From NCBI RefSeq assembly GCF_000697965.2, contig NZ_CP015881.1, forward strand, positions 186,001 to 250,000: DNA of 64,000 nt. Direction: 5' to 3'. Positions within the stretch are counted from its first letter, which is position 1. The number at the start of each line of letters is the position of its first letter. The position numbers and the translations under genes are program-made. Of this stretch, positions 33,748-42,707 are shown piece after piece. Source of the stretch: Ensifer adhaerens. GTDB taxonomy: Bacteria > Pseudomonadota > Alphaproteobacteria > Rhizobiales > Rhizobiaceae. The notes below the pieces were generated by a model, which searched no databases, was not told the DNA's origin, and saw only the letters and a program-made list of their open reading frames with translations.

Positions 33748-34653
33748 ATGCGAAGACTTCCTGGATTGTCGGCGATGAAGGTCTTCGAAGTGGTCGGGCA
33801 GACCCGCAGCTTCACGCGGGCGGCCGAGCGGCTCAACCTCACGCAAAGTGCGGTCAGCCGCCAGGTTCGCAACCTCGAGGATGAGCTTGGCGAAGACCTG
33901 CTCATCCGTCGCCACCACCATCTCGAGCTGACGCCGGCCGGTGCCGAACTGCTGGCGACGATCCAGGAAGCGTTCCATAGCATCGAGGTTTCGCTGCGCA
34001 GCATCACCGAGAAGAGCAACCAGAACCGCTTGCGGATCAACGTTCCGCCGACCTTTGCCAAGCGCTGGCTGCTGCCGCGTCTGCCGCGGCTGCGCGTGGC
34101 CCTGCCCGACGTCGATATCAGCCTCAGCACCGAAGCCACGGACACGATTGCCGAGCGCGGTCTTCTCGACTGCGCCATCCGCTTCGGCGATGGCGAGTGG
34201 CCGATGCTGGATGCCAGCATCCTGATGACGGAGCGGCATGTGGTCGTCTGTGCGCCATCACTGCTCGAAGGGGTGAAAGTCGAGGGTCCGACGGACCTGC
34301 AGCGCTTTACCTTCCTGCACGTGCTCGCTTCACCCGACCGGCGTTATCTGACCTGGCGCCATTGGCTGGATGCAGCCGGGTTCCAGGATGTCGATACCCG
34401 CGGCGGGCTAGAGTTCGACCTGCTCGATCTGGCGATCGAAGCGGCCTGTGCGGGCCTCGGCGTCACCGTTGCCGATCGTTCGATGGTTCGCAATCAGCTT
34501 GAGACCGGGCAGCTCGTGCAGCTTTTCGACGTCGAGGTCGAGGGGCATGAATCCTACTGGTTCGTCACGCGGCCCCAGGCCGGAAACGACCGCAAGGTCG
34601 ACGCGTTCCGTGCCTGGCTGCTTACGGAAGTTTCGGCCGACCGGGCTGCCTGA
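33748..34653 (+). CDS. LysR-family regulator (GcvA-like branch)
   Basis: This 301-residue LysR regulator has an N-terminal winged helix (LSAMKVFEVVGQTRSFTRAAERLNLTQSAVSRQVRNLE) and a periplasmic-binding-like effector domain. The N-terminus MRRLPGLSAMKVFE resembles GcvA-like regulators. The frame is open for 38 codons upstream of ATG 33748, but those residues are not LysR-like. It lies directly before a same-strand catabolic cassette (aldehyde dehydrogenase, MFS, enolase-superfamily enzyme, GMC oxidoreductase) and is the probable regulator of it. A dyad with ATTCC/GGAAT half-sites begins 5 bp after its stop. Confidence 0.9.
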   Translation: MRRLPGLSAMKVFEVVGQTRSFTRAAERLNLTQSAVSRQVRNLEDELGEDLLIRRHHHLELTPAGAELLATIQEAFHSIEVSLRSITEKSNQNRLRINVPPTFAKRWLLPRLPRLRVALPDVDISLSTEATDTIAERGLLDCAIRFGDGEWPMLDASILMTERHVVVCAPSLLEGVKVEGPTDLQRFTFLHVLASPDRRYLTWRHWLDAAGFQDVDTRGGLEFDLLDLAIEAACAGLGVTVADRSMVRNQLETGQLVQLFDVEVEGHESYWFVTRPQAGNDRKVDAFRAWLLTEVSADRAA

Positions 34654-34657
34654 GCCA

Positions 34658-34678
34658 AGCATTCCATTTTGGAATGCT
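34658..34678. promoter_or_regulatory. Dyad AGCATTCCA-N3-TGGAATGCT
   Basis: Perfect 9-bp arms lie between lysR and the aldehyde dehydrogenase gene. The half-sites ATTCC and GGAAT recur in the dyad at 36288-36312. This is a candidate LysR site, and no T-run supports a terminator. Confidence 0.5.
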
Positions 34679-34847
34679 CTCGCTGAAAATTACTCGCTTG
34701 TGCCTCCGGCCCTATCGTCGCAACAGTTTCGTGACGGTCTCGGTCGGGAGAGAGACGGGCCGTCGCTCATTGTGCTCTCTCCCGCGCAGTCCGCTTGTCC
34801 TGCGCGCCTTTGGCGCCCGGAGCCGCGGCCAACACATCCGAGATGCC

Positions 34848-36272
34848 ATGAGCCCCTATCGCAATTTTTCCGGCGGTCGTTTCATCGAAAGCACGTCTGC
34901 GGTGACGATCGACGTCCGTAATCCGGCGACAGGCCAGGTCTTCACATCGGTGCCGGCAGCAACGGATGAGGAGGCAACAGCAGCGGTCGAGGCAGCCATG
35001 AAGGCGCAGCGCGCCTGGGCGGCACTGCCGGCCATCCAGCGTGGCGATGCGCTGCGTCGACTGGCGACGGTGCTGGAAAGCCGGGCTGAGACCATCGGCG
35101 CTGCCCTGGCGAAAGAGTCGGGCAAGAGCCTCGCCGACGCGACCGCGGAAGTCATCTACGGCGCCGAACTGATGCGCTACCACGCCGAATGGGCGCGCCG
35201 CATCGAGGGCGAAGTGATCGAGAGCGACAATCCCGGTGAAACCCTGCTCTTGAAGCGTGTTCCGATCGGCGTCGTTGCCGGGCTGATCCCGTTCAACTAT
35301 CCGATCTACACACTGGTGCGCAAAATCGCCCCGGCGCTGATTGCAGGAAACGCCGTTGTCGTACGGCCGAGCAACAATACGCCGACATCCGCCTTCGTTT
35401 TTGCCGAAGCGATCGTCGAGGCCGGCCTGCCGGAAGGCCTCGTTAACATCCTCACGATGTCGCATGACGTTGCGAAAACGCTCTGCACTCATCCCGGCGT
35501 CGGCATGATCACGCTGACCGGCAGCGTTTCGGCCGGCCGCATCGTGCTCGACTACTGCAAGGAAAACATCGCCAAGCCCTCTCTCGAACTCGGCGGCAAG
35601 ACTCCCGTCATCGTCGAGCCGGATGGGGATCTCGATGCTGTGGCACAGGCGATCATCGCCGCCAAGACCGCCCATTGCGGCCAGGTCTGCACCAGTGCCG
35701 AGCGGCTCTACCTACACGAAAGCGTGCATGACACGCTGCTCGCCAAGCTGCGCGAAGGTTTCGCTGCCCGCGCCTTCGGCGACCGCGCCGAGGATGCGAC
35801 CCGCATGGGCCCGCTCGCCAACGACGCCGCGCAGAAACGCGTGCATGAAATGGTCGAGCAGGCGCGGGCGGAAGGCGGAACGGTCGAGACCGGCGGTTAC
35901 CTGCCGGAAGGACCGGGCTACTTCTATCCGCCGACGTTGATTTCCGGCTGCCGCCAGGAGATGGAGATCGTGCGCGAGGAGGTCTTCGGGCCTGTTCTCG
36001 CGGTGATCCGCTACTCGACCTTCGAGGAAGCGCTGGCGCTGGCGAGCGACCATCAGTTCGGCCTGAGCTCGGTGCTCTTCACCGAGAACTATCGCACCGT
36101 CATGCGGGCCAGCGACGCCATCGAGGCCGGCGAACTCTACGTCAACCGTTTCCCGGCGGATCCCTATCAGGGCTTCCACGCCGGCTGGAAACGCTCGGGT
36201 CTCGGCGGCGACGACGGCAAGCACGGGATGCTGGAATTCACCCAGACGCGCCTCGTCGTCCTGAAACACTGA
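34848..36272 (+). CDS. NAD(P)-dependent aldehyde dehydrogenase (AldA-like)
   Basis: This 474-residue enzyme of the ALDH superfamily oxidises an aldehyde to the acid. The key residues are Asn150 (PFNYPIYT), Glu247 (SLELGGKTP) and Cys281 (GQVCTSAERLY). The coenzyme loop reads VVVRPSNNTPTS, with Arg in place of the usual Lys and Asn in place of the usual Glu, which may affect NAD versus NADP use. The C-terminal KRSGLGGDDGKHGMLEF matches lactaldehyde/glycolaldehyde-type dehydrogenases. The ATG at 34848 gives a normal N-terminus but a weak ribosome-binding site. The frame is open 58 codons further upstream without ALDH-like sequence. It is the first enzyme of a cassette with MFS, MR-type and GMC genes. 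Confidence 0.9.
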   Translation: MSPYRNFSGGRFIESTSAVTIDVRNPATGQVFTSVPAATDEEATAAVEAAMKAQRAWAALPAIQRGDALRRLATVLESRAETIGAALAKESGKSLADATAEVIYGAELMRYHAEWARRIEGEVIESDNPGETLLLKRVPIGVVAGLIPFNYPIYTLVRKIAPALIAGNAVVVRPSNNTPTSAFVFAEAIVEAGLPEGLVNILTMSHDVAKTLCTHPGVGMITLTGSVSAGRIVLDYCKENIAKPSLELGGKTPVIVEPDGDLDAVAQAIIAAKTAHCGQVCTSAERLYLHESVHDTLLAKLREGFAARAFGDRAEDATRMGPLANDAAQKRVHEMVEQARAEGGTVETGGYLPEGPGYFYPPTLISGCRQEMEIVREEVFGPVLAVIRYSTFEEALALASDHQFGLSSVLFTENYRTVMRASDAIEAGELYVNRFPADPYQGFHAGWKRSGLGGDDGKHGMLEFTQTRLVVLKH

Positions 36273-36287
36273 TCATTTGAAATGACG

Positions 36288-36312
36288 CAATTCCGGACGG
36301 GAACCGGAATTG
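36288..36312. promoter_or_regulatory. Dyad CAATTCCGG-N7-CCGGAATTG upstream of the MFS gene
   Basis: Perfect 9-bp arms lie 15 bp after the aldehyde dehydrogenase stop and 67 bp before the MFS start. It shares ATTCC/GGAAT half-sites with the dyad at 34658-34678 and may be a second operator or an intercistronic hairpin. Confidence 0.45.
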
Positions 36313-36379
36313 TTCGGACATCAACATCAAGACCGGGCCGATGGCATGCTCCCGCCATCGGTCGGGGAGGAGACTACCC

Positions 36380-37657
36380 TTGAGCTCAATTTCCGAAACA
36401 GAAATCGCTGCGCCGTCCGTGTCGGCCCGCAGCCGTTACCTGCAACTGGCGCTGATCGTGATCGCCGCGGGCGCGATCTATCCGATCCTCTACCTGCGCC
36501 AGTCCTACCAGACGACGATGCTGGAGGTACTCAAGCTCACCAACACCGAGCTTGGCGTTCTCTATTCCATTCTCGGCACCAGCTTCCTGGTCGGCTACCT
36601 GCCGAGCGGCTGGCTCGCCGACCGCGTCCAGCCGCGCATCCTGATCCTCGTTTCCATGGTCGGCACGGGACTGCTCGGCCTCTGGTACGCGACGCTGCCC
36701 GGCTACTCATCGCTTCTCGTCATCTATTGCGGCTTCGGCGTCACGACGGGCCTGACGTTCTGGGCGGCGACGCTGAAGCAGGTGAACCTGATCGCCGGCG
36801 CCAATGAGCAGGGACGCTTCTTCGGCATTCTCGACGGCGGCCGTGGCCTGGTCGAGGCGCTGCTTGCCAGCGTCGCCATCGCGCTCTTTGTCTTCACGAC
36901 GGAAACGCGCGGCGCCGGGCTTGCCATGGGTTTCCGTGATGTCGTGCTGCTCTATGCCGTTTTCTGCATCGTCGTCGGCATCGCCTATTTCGCCGTGTCG
37001 CAGCCCGTCGTTGTCGAGAAAGGCGCGCGCAAGCGCGAAGGCAACCTGCTGGCCGACATCAAGACGCTGCTCCGTATCCCCGAGGTCTGGCTCGTCGCCG
37101 CCATCATCTTCTGCGGCTATCACGTGTTCCTCGCGACCTACAGCTTCTCGGCCTATCTGCAGGAAGGCGGCTTCGGCATTTCCGCCGCCATGGCCGGCGT
37201 GATCGTCACGATCAAGCTGTGGCTGCGCCCGGTCGGCGGTATCGGCGGCGGCCTGCTTGGCGACCGCTACGGCAAGACCGCGATCCTGCTCCTGAGTTTC
37301 ATCGTGGCAGCCGCCAGCCTCGTGGCGATGATCGCCCTGCCGGGCATCGGCTCCACGGTCCTCTTCGTCGGACTGGTGCTGCTCGTCGGCCTCATCACCT
37401 ATACGATCCGTGGCCTCTACTGGGCGATCCTCGACGATTGCCACGTGCCGGCCAACATCACCGGCCTTGCGATCGGCATCATCTCGCTCGTCGGCTACGC
37501 GCCCGACACCTACCTGCCGCTCGTCAACGGATACCTCTCAGACCGTTATCCGGGCATCGCCGGCTACCAGTTCTATTTCGGCTACATCGCCGCCATCTGC
37601 GTCCTCGGCGCCATCGCCACCCTGGTGCTGATGGCCCGCCTCAAGAAAAAGGGATGA
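36380..37657 (+). CDS. Major facilitator superfamily transporter
   Basis: This 425-residue transporter has twelve predicted helices and an MFS loop motif (GWLADRVQPRIL) after helix 2. The protein probably starts at TTG 36380 (SSISETEIAAP), because GGGGAGGAG stands seven bases upstream. An ATG at 36341 in the same frame would add 13 residues and lacks a site. It probably imports the substrate of the cassette. Its stop overlaps the start of the enolase-superfamily gene (ATGA at 37654), so the two are translationally coupled. Confidence 0.88.
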   Translation: MSSISETEIAAPSVSARSRYLQLALIVIAAGAIYPILYLRQSYQTTMLEVLKLTNTELGVLYSILGTSFLVGYLPSGWLADRVQPRILILVSMVGTGLLGLWYATLPGYSSLLVIYCGFGVTTGLTFWAATLKQVNLIAGANEQGRFFGILDGGRGLVEALLASVAIALFVFTTETRGAGLAMGFRDVVLLYAVFCIVVGIAYFAVSQPVVVEKGARKREGNLLADIKTLLRIPEVWLVAAIIFCGYHVFLATYSFSAYLQEGGFGISAAMAGVIVTIKLWLRPVGGIGGGLLGDRYGKTAILLLSFIVAAASLVAMIALPGIGSTVLFVGLVLLVGLITYTIRGLYWAILDDCHVPANITGLAIGIISLVGYAPDTYLPLVNGYLSDRYPGIAGYQFYFGYIAAICVLGAIATLVLMARLKKKG

Positions 37658-38880
37658 CACAAATGAAGATCGCGTCTCTCAAGACCTATGCCGTCGCCGT
37701 CCCGCCGCCGCATGTGGGCGGAATGTACTGGATCTTCGTGCGCCTCACGACCGCCTGCGGCATCGAAGGCATCGGCGAGATCTACGCGACCTCGTTCCAT
37801 CCAAAGGCGCTGACGCCGCTGATCGAAGACGTCTTCGAGCGGCATCTGCTCGGCCATGATCCGCACCAGATCGAGCGCTTCTGGCGCTCGGCCTATTCGA
37901 GCGGCTTCACCCAGCGCCCGGACCCGACGATGATGGGTATCGTCTCGGGTCTCGAAATCGCCTGCTGGGATATCATCGGCAAGGCCGCCGGCCGGCCCGT
38001 CGCGGACCTGCTCGGCGGCACCGTGCACGAGAAGCTCCGCGCCTACACCTATCTCTACCCGAAGAACGCGGCTGGAGAGTTCGACTTCAACGATCCGGAT
38101 CTCGCCGCCGGATGCGCCGTCGAAATGGTCGAAATGGGCTTCACCGCCGTCAAGTTCGACCCGGCCGGTCCCTACACCAACTATTCCGGCCACCAGCTTT
38201 CGCTCGGCGTGATGGACCGCTCGGAGGAATTCTGCCGCAAGATCCGCGACGCCGTTGGAAGCAGCGCCGATCTGCTCTTCGGCACGCACGGCCAGATGGT
38301 GCCGTCCTCGGCGATCCGGCTGGCGCGGCGTCTCGAAAAATACGACCCGCTCTGGTTCGAAGAACCGGTTCCTCCCGGACAGGAAGCGGCGATGGCAGAG
38401 GTGGCGCGCGCGACCTCGATCCCGATTTCGACCGGCGAGCGCCTGACGACCAAGTACGAGTTCCAGCGCGTCCTCGAACTGAAGGCTGCCTCGATCCTGC
38501 AGATGAACGTCGCACGCGTCGGTGGGCTTCTCGAGGCGAAGAAGATCGCCGGCATGGCAGAAGCCTATTACGCCCAGATCGCCCCGCATCTCTATAACGG
38601 CCCGGTCGGGGCTGCGGCCAGTATCCAGCTGTCAGCTGCGTCGCCGAACTTCCTCATCCATGAGGCGATCCTCGATTTCAGCGGATTTCATGCGGATGTG
38701 CTGAAGACCAAGCTCGCCGTCGAGGATGGCTACATCATCCCGTCGCGCGAGCCTGGCCTTGGCATCGAGCTCAACATGGACGTCGTCGAAAAGCACACGC
38801 CGTACACCGGCGAGCGCCTGCACCTGCAGATGGACAGCCGGCCGGCGGACGTGAAGGCCTTCGCGCCGGCACGCGGATAA
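37654..38880 (+). CDS. Enolase-superfamily (mandelate racemase/sugar-acid dehydratase) enzyme with altered metal site
   Basis: This 408-residue protein has the capping domain and barrel of the mandelate racemase/MLE subgroup. Catalytic and metal positions line up with 26- and 50-residue spacing: His212 in LLFGTHGQM, Glu236 in WFEEPVPP, Glu262 in STGERL and His312 in APHLYNGP. From memory this is the spacing of galactonate- and mannonate-type dehydratases. The first metal Asp expected two residues before His212 is Gly210, and the usual QxD has become QMN (Asn285). It may be a dehydratase, cycloisomerase or epimerase of a sugar acid or lactone. ATG 37663 is an alternative start. The gene is coupled to MFS and lies 21 bp before the GMC gene. 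Confidence 0.85.
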   Translation: MTQMKIASLKTYAVAVPPPHVGGMYWIFVRLTTACGIEGIGEIYATSFHPKALTPLIEDVFERHLLGHDPHQIERFWRSAYSSGFTQRPDPTMMGIVSGLEIACWDIIGKAAGRPVADLLGGTVHEKLRAYTYLYPKNAAGEFDFNDPDLAAGCAVEMVEMGFTAVKFDPAGPYTNYSGHQLSLGVMDRSEEFCRKIRDAVGSSADLLFGTHGQMVPSSAIRLARRLEKYDPLWFEEPVPPGQEAAMAEVARATSIPISTGERLTTKYEFQRVLELKAASILQMNVARVGGLLEAKKIAGMAEAYYAQIAPHLYNGPVGAAASIQLSAASPNFLIHEAILDFSGFHADVLKTKLAVEDGYIIPSREPGLGIELNMDVVEKHTPYTGERLHLQMDSRPADVKAFAPARG

Positions 38881-38901
38881 CTCCGACGATAGGACATGCA
38901 G

Positions 38902-40515
38902 ATGATCTACGACTACATCATCGTCGGCGCCGGGTCGGCCGGCTGCATTCTTGCGAGCCGGCTCAGCGAAAATGGTCGCCACAGGGTGCTTTTGATCGAG
39001 GCTGGCGGCAACGACAATTCCTTCTGGTTCAAGATCCCGGTCGGCTACGCCCGCAGCTACTACAATCCCCAGGTCAACTGGATGTATTCGAGCGAGCCGG
39101 AGGCCGAGCTTCAGGATCGCAGCATTTACGTGCCGCGTGGCAAGGTCCAGGGCGGATCCGGCTCGATCAATGCGATGATCTATGTGCGCGGCGCGCGCGA
39201 CGACTTCGACGACTGGAAAAACGCCGGCAATACGGGCTGGGGCTATGACGATGTCCTGCCCTATTTCCGCCGGCTCGAAACCCATGCGCGCGGATCGTCC
39301 GAATGGCACGGCGGCGAAGGCCCGATCCACATCACCCCGATGCGCGGCATGACGCACCCGATCACCGACGCTTTCCTCGAAAGCTGCGGATCGTTGCAGC
39401 TGCCGCTGAACGAGGATTTCAACGGCGCCTCGATCGAGGGCGCCGGCGTCTACGACGTCAACACCAACAACGGCCGCCGCTCGCATTCGAGCGCGGAGTA
39501 TCTGAGGCCCGCCCTCAAGCGTCCCAATCTCACGATCGAACGCTACGCGCAGGCAGAAAAGCTGGTCTTCGGCGAAGACGGACGCGTGACCGGTGTCGAT
39601 GTCATACAGAATGGGACGCGGCGCCGCTTCACGGCGGGGCGCGAGGTCATCCTGGCCGCCGGTGCGGTCGGTAGCCCGCAGCTGCTGCAGGTCTCGGGCA
39701 TTGGCGACGGCAAGGCGCTGTCGTCGCTCGGGGTCGAAACGCGCCGGCATCTGCCGTCGGTCGGCCTGAACCTGCAGGATCATCTCTGCGCCAGCTTCTA
39801 TTATCGTGCGACGATCCCGACGCTCAACGACGAGTTCGGCAGTCTCTTCGGCCAGATGCGTCTCGGTCTGCAGTATCTCTTGACCGGCAAAGGACCGTTC
39901 TCGATGAGCGTCAACCAAGCGGGTGGTTTCTTCCGCGGCCGGCCAGACGAAGAGCGGCCGAACATCCAGCTCTATTTCAACCCGCTCTCCTACCGCATCC
40001 CGACGGATCCGAAGGCCGGGCTGAAGCCGGAGCCCTATCCCGGCTACCTGATCTGCTTCAATTCCTGCCGGCCGACGAGCCGCGGCAGCATCTCGATTGC
40101 GTCCGGCGACCCCTCGGTGAAACCGCTGATCCGGCCGAACTACCTGACGACCGATCGCGACATCGACGAAGTGCTGCAGGGAAGCCGGCTTGTCCGCCGG
40201 ATCGCGTCGGCCTCGGCACTCTCATCGTTGACGGCGGAAGAGATTTCGCCGGCGCCGCGCGTGGAAAGCGACGAAGCGCTGATGGACTATTTCCGCGAAA
40301 ACTCCGGCTCGATCTATCATCTTTGCGGCACCTGTGCGATGGGGCCGGACCAGGAGAGCTCGGTGGTCGACAGCCGCCTGAAGGTTCACGGTGTGCCCGG
40401 TCTTCGCGTCGTCGACGCCTCGATCTTCCCCAACATCACCGCGGGCAACATCAACGCGCCGACGATGATGGTTGCGGAGAAAGGTGCCGATCTGATCCTT
40501 GCCGATGCCGCCTGA
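38902..40515 (+). CDS. GMC-family FAD-dependent alcohol oxidoreductase (choline dehydrogenase-like)
   Basis: This 537-residue flavoprotein of the glucose-methanol-choline family has an N-terminal FAD motif (DYIIVGAGSAGCILASRL). The GMC signature PRGKVQGGSGSINAMIYVRG is present. A C-terminal HLCGTCAMG motif carries the catalytic His, and its partner Asn lies in NITAGNINAPTMM. It oxidises an alcohol to an aldehyde or ketone. No signal peptide is present. ATG 38902 has AGGA seven bases upstream, and an ATG six bases earlier is too close to that site. With the aldehyde dehydrogenase it could turn a primary alcohol or a sugar into an acid, which the enolase-superfamily enzyme then dehydrates or isomerises. 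Confidence 0.92.
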   Translation: MIYDYIIVGAGSAGCILASRLSENGRHRVLLIEAGGNDNSFWFKIPVGYARSYYNPQVNWMYSSEPEAELQDRSIYVPRGKVQGGSGSINAMIYVRGARDDFDDWKNAGNTGWGYDDVLPYFRRLETHARGSSEWHGGEGPIHITPMRGMTHPITDAFLESCGSLQLPLNEDFNGASIEGAGVYDVNTNNGRRSHSSAEYLRPALKRPNLTIERYAQAEKLVFGEDGRVTGVDVIQNGTRRRFTAGREVILAAGAVGSPQLLQVSGIGDGKALSSLGVETRRHLPSVGLNLQDHLCASFYYRATIPTLNDEFGSLFGQMRLGLQYLLTGKGPFSMSVNQAGGFFRGRPDEERPNIQLYFNPLSYRIPTDPKAGLKPEPYPGYLICFNSCRPTSRGSISIASGDPSVKPLIRPNYLTTDRDIDEVLQGSRLVRRIASASALSSLTAEEISPAPRVESDEALMDYFRENSGSIYHLCGTCAMGPDQESSVVDSRLKVHGVPGLRVVDASIFPNITAGNINAPTMMVAEKGADLILADAA

Positions 40516-40600
40516 GCGGCACGGCTTTCCTGTCGACTGGGGGACCCGACGCAGTGGTCGCCGGTCAGGCGTAGGGGTGTCGTTGAACGTCAGGCGTGAT

Positions 40601-40630
40601 TTGCCATCGTCGATTGAGCGTGACTATACT
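40601..40630 (+). promoter_or_regulatory. Probable promoter of the gamma-glutamyltransferase gene
   Basis: TTGCCA and TATACT are separated by 18 bp. The start point would lie about 120 bp before the ATG at 40761. Confidence 0.5.
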
Positions 40631-40760
40631 TCCCGCACTTCATAGCCGTCCATATCAGGTGCTTGCCCCTACCGAACGATCGTTGCCACCGCGCTCGACG
40701 CGGCGAGACCACGGTCATTGAAATCTGGCAATGCGCCGCGAGCCTGCGAGGGAGAGACGC

Positions 40761-42500
40761 ATGCCGAGTTTCCGCTTGAAGACCCTGTCGATTACGTTGC
40801 TCTTTGCATCGAGCCTGACGCCCTGGGCGGTGCAGGCGGCTTCACCCGAGCCCGTGAAGGCGGAGCACGGCATGGTGGTCACGGCCCAACACCTGGCATC
40901 CGATATCGGTGTTGCCGTGCTGAAAAGCGGTGGCAATGCCGTGGATGCAGCCGTTGCCGTCGGCTATGCGCTTGCCGTCACCTATCCGACCGCCGGCAAT
41001 ATCGGCGGCGGCGGTTTCATGACCATCCGCTTTAAGGACGGCAAGACGACGTTCCTCGATTTCCGCGAGCGGGCGCCTCAAGCTGCGACCAAGACCATGT
41101 ATCTCGACGCCAAGGGCAATGTCGTCGACGGCCTGAGTACCGAGGGCTATCTCGCCGTCGGCGTTCCCGGCCCGGTCATGGGCTTCGAAATGGCGCGCAG
41201 CCGATATGGCACCAAGCCGCTTGCCGAGTTGATCGCGCCGGCGATCGCGCTTGCCAAAGACGGCTTCGTGCTGGAGCAGGGCGATATCGATTCCTTCGAG
41301 GGCGAGACGGACAGGCTCGCCAAGGACCCGGCCGCGGCCGCGATCTTCCTGAAGGACGGCAAGCCGTTCGTCGCCGGCGAGAAGCTGATCCAGGCCGATC
41401 TTGCCGCATCGCTTTCGAGCATCGCCGAGAAGGGCACCGACGCCTTCTACAAGGGCGCGATCGCCGACCAGATCGTCAAGGCGAGCGCGGAGAAAGGCGG
41501 CGTGCTCGCCAAGGCAGATTTCGAGCGCTACGCCGTGCGCGAACTGGAGCCGGTCAAGTGCAACTACCGCGGCTATGACATCGTCTCCTCGCCGCCGCCA
41601 TCCTCCGGTGGCGTGATCATCTGCGAAATCCTCAACGTTCTCGAAGGCTACCCCATTTCCTACATGGGCTATGGCGCCGCCGACACCGTGCATGTGATGA
41701 TCGAGGCCATGCGCCACGCCTATGTCGACCGCAACACGTCGCTCGGCGATCCTGATTTCGTCGAGAACCCCGTCGCCAAGCTCACCGACAAGGCCTATGC
41801 CAAGGACATCCGCGACAAGATCGATCCGTTCCGCGCCGGCGTTTCCGCCACGCTGATCCCCAAGGGTTTCGGCGAAAGCAAGGAGACGACGCACTATTCG
41901 ATCATCGACGACGAGGGCAATGCGGTTGCGGTCACCTATACGCTGAACGGCTCCTTCGGCGCCGGCGTCGTGGCGCCCGGAACCGGCATCCTGCTCAACA
42001 ACGAGATGGATGATTTCACTGCCAAGCCAGGCGTGCCCAATCTCTACGGTCTGGTGCAGGGCGAGGCCAATGCGATCGCGCCCGGAAAGACGCCGCTGTC
42101 ATCGATGAGCCCGACGATCATCTCCAAGGACGGCAAGCCCTTCATGGTGATCGGCAGCCCCGGCGGTGCACGCATCATCACCATCACGCTCGAAGCGATA
42201 CTCAACGTCATCGACCACGGCATGAACATCCAGGAAGCGGTCGACGCGCCGCGCGTCCATCACCAGTGGCTGCCGGACAAGGTGTTCATGGAGCCCTATG
42301 CGCTCTCGCCAGATACCCGCAAGCTGCTGTCGGCCATGGGCCACAATGTCCAGATCGATGAAAGCTGGACGATCTGGGGACAGGCGACCGGCATCCTCGT
42401 CGGCGGCGAGAGCCTTTCGGACATCGAGGCCGGCGGCGGCGCCCGCTACAATGGCGCAGTCGACAGCCGCATCGGCGCGGGTGCTGCGCGCGGTTACTAG
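40761..42500 (+). CDS. ggt: Gamma-glutamyltransferase
   Basis: This 579-residue periplasmic proenzyme transfers or hydrolyses the gamma-glutamyl group of glutathione and related compounds. The signal peptide (RLKTLSITLLFASSLTPWAVQA) is followed by the large-subunit hallmark NAVDAAVAVGYALAVTYP. The autocleavage site is before Thr376 in KETTHYSIIDDEGNAVAVTY. The small subunit then has FGAGVVAPGTGILLNNEMDDF and the glycine motif GSPGGARI. ATG 40761 is preceded by GAGGGAGAG and starts a good signal peptide, so I prefer it to the in-frame ATG 30 bases earlier. It is a single gene with its own promoter. A link to polyamine or glutathione use is only possible. Confidence 0.95.
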   Translation: MPSFRLKTLSITLLFASSLTPWAVQAASPEPVKAEHGMVVTAQHLASDIGVAVLKSGGNAVDAAVAVGYALAVTYPTAGNIGGGGFMTIRFKDGKTTFLDFRERAPQAATKTMYLDAKGNVVDGLSTEGYLAVGVPGPVMGFEMARSRYGTKPLAELIAPAIALAKDGFVLEQGDIDSFEGETDRLAKDPAAAAIFLKDGKPFVAGEKLIQADLAASLSSIAEKGTDAFYKGAIADQIVKASAEKGGVLAKADFERYAVRELEPVKCNYRGYDIVSSPPPSSGGVIICEILNVLEGYPISYMGYGAADTVHVMIEAMRHAYVDRNTSLGDPDFVENPVAKLTDKAYAKDIRDKIDPFRAGVSATLIPKGFGESKETTHYSIIDDEGNAVAVTYTLNGSFGAGVVAPGTGILLNNEMDDFTAKPGVPNLYGLVQGEANAIAPGKTPLSSMSPTIISKDGKPFMVIGSPGGARIITITLEAILNVIDHGMNIQEAVDAPRVHHQWLPDKVFMEPYALSPDTRKLLSAMGHNVQIDESWTIWGQATGILVGGESLSDIEAGGGARYNGAVDSRIGAGAARGY

Positions 42501-42613
42501 ACGCGCGCGAATCGGCGCAAAGCTGCGCCCTCGACACCCATTCAGAGCGGCGGATCGTCAGTTCGCCGCCTGATTTCGCGCATGCGACCACCGCGTGCTC
42601 ACGCGAAAAAGAT

Positions 42614-42642
42614 TTGAAAGCGGTTCCGGTTGAATTTATTAT
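42614..42642 (+). promoter_or_regulatory. Strong sigma-70-like promoter of the SPW-repeat gene
   Basis: TTGAAA and TATTAT are separated by 17 bp, close to the housekeeping consensus. The start would lie near 42650, about 60 bp before the ATG. Confidence 0.65.
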
Positions 42643-42707
42643 GTTTTCAGAGCGTGCGACCGCACGCGATCGTACGCTTTGGCCAAGCTTCATTCGTGGA
42701 GGTTGTC

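Noticed and set aside
38632..39918. A 428-codon minus-strand frame opposite the GMC gene.
   Set aside because: It has no recognisable features. The GMC signatures on the plus strand are complete.
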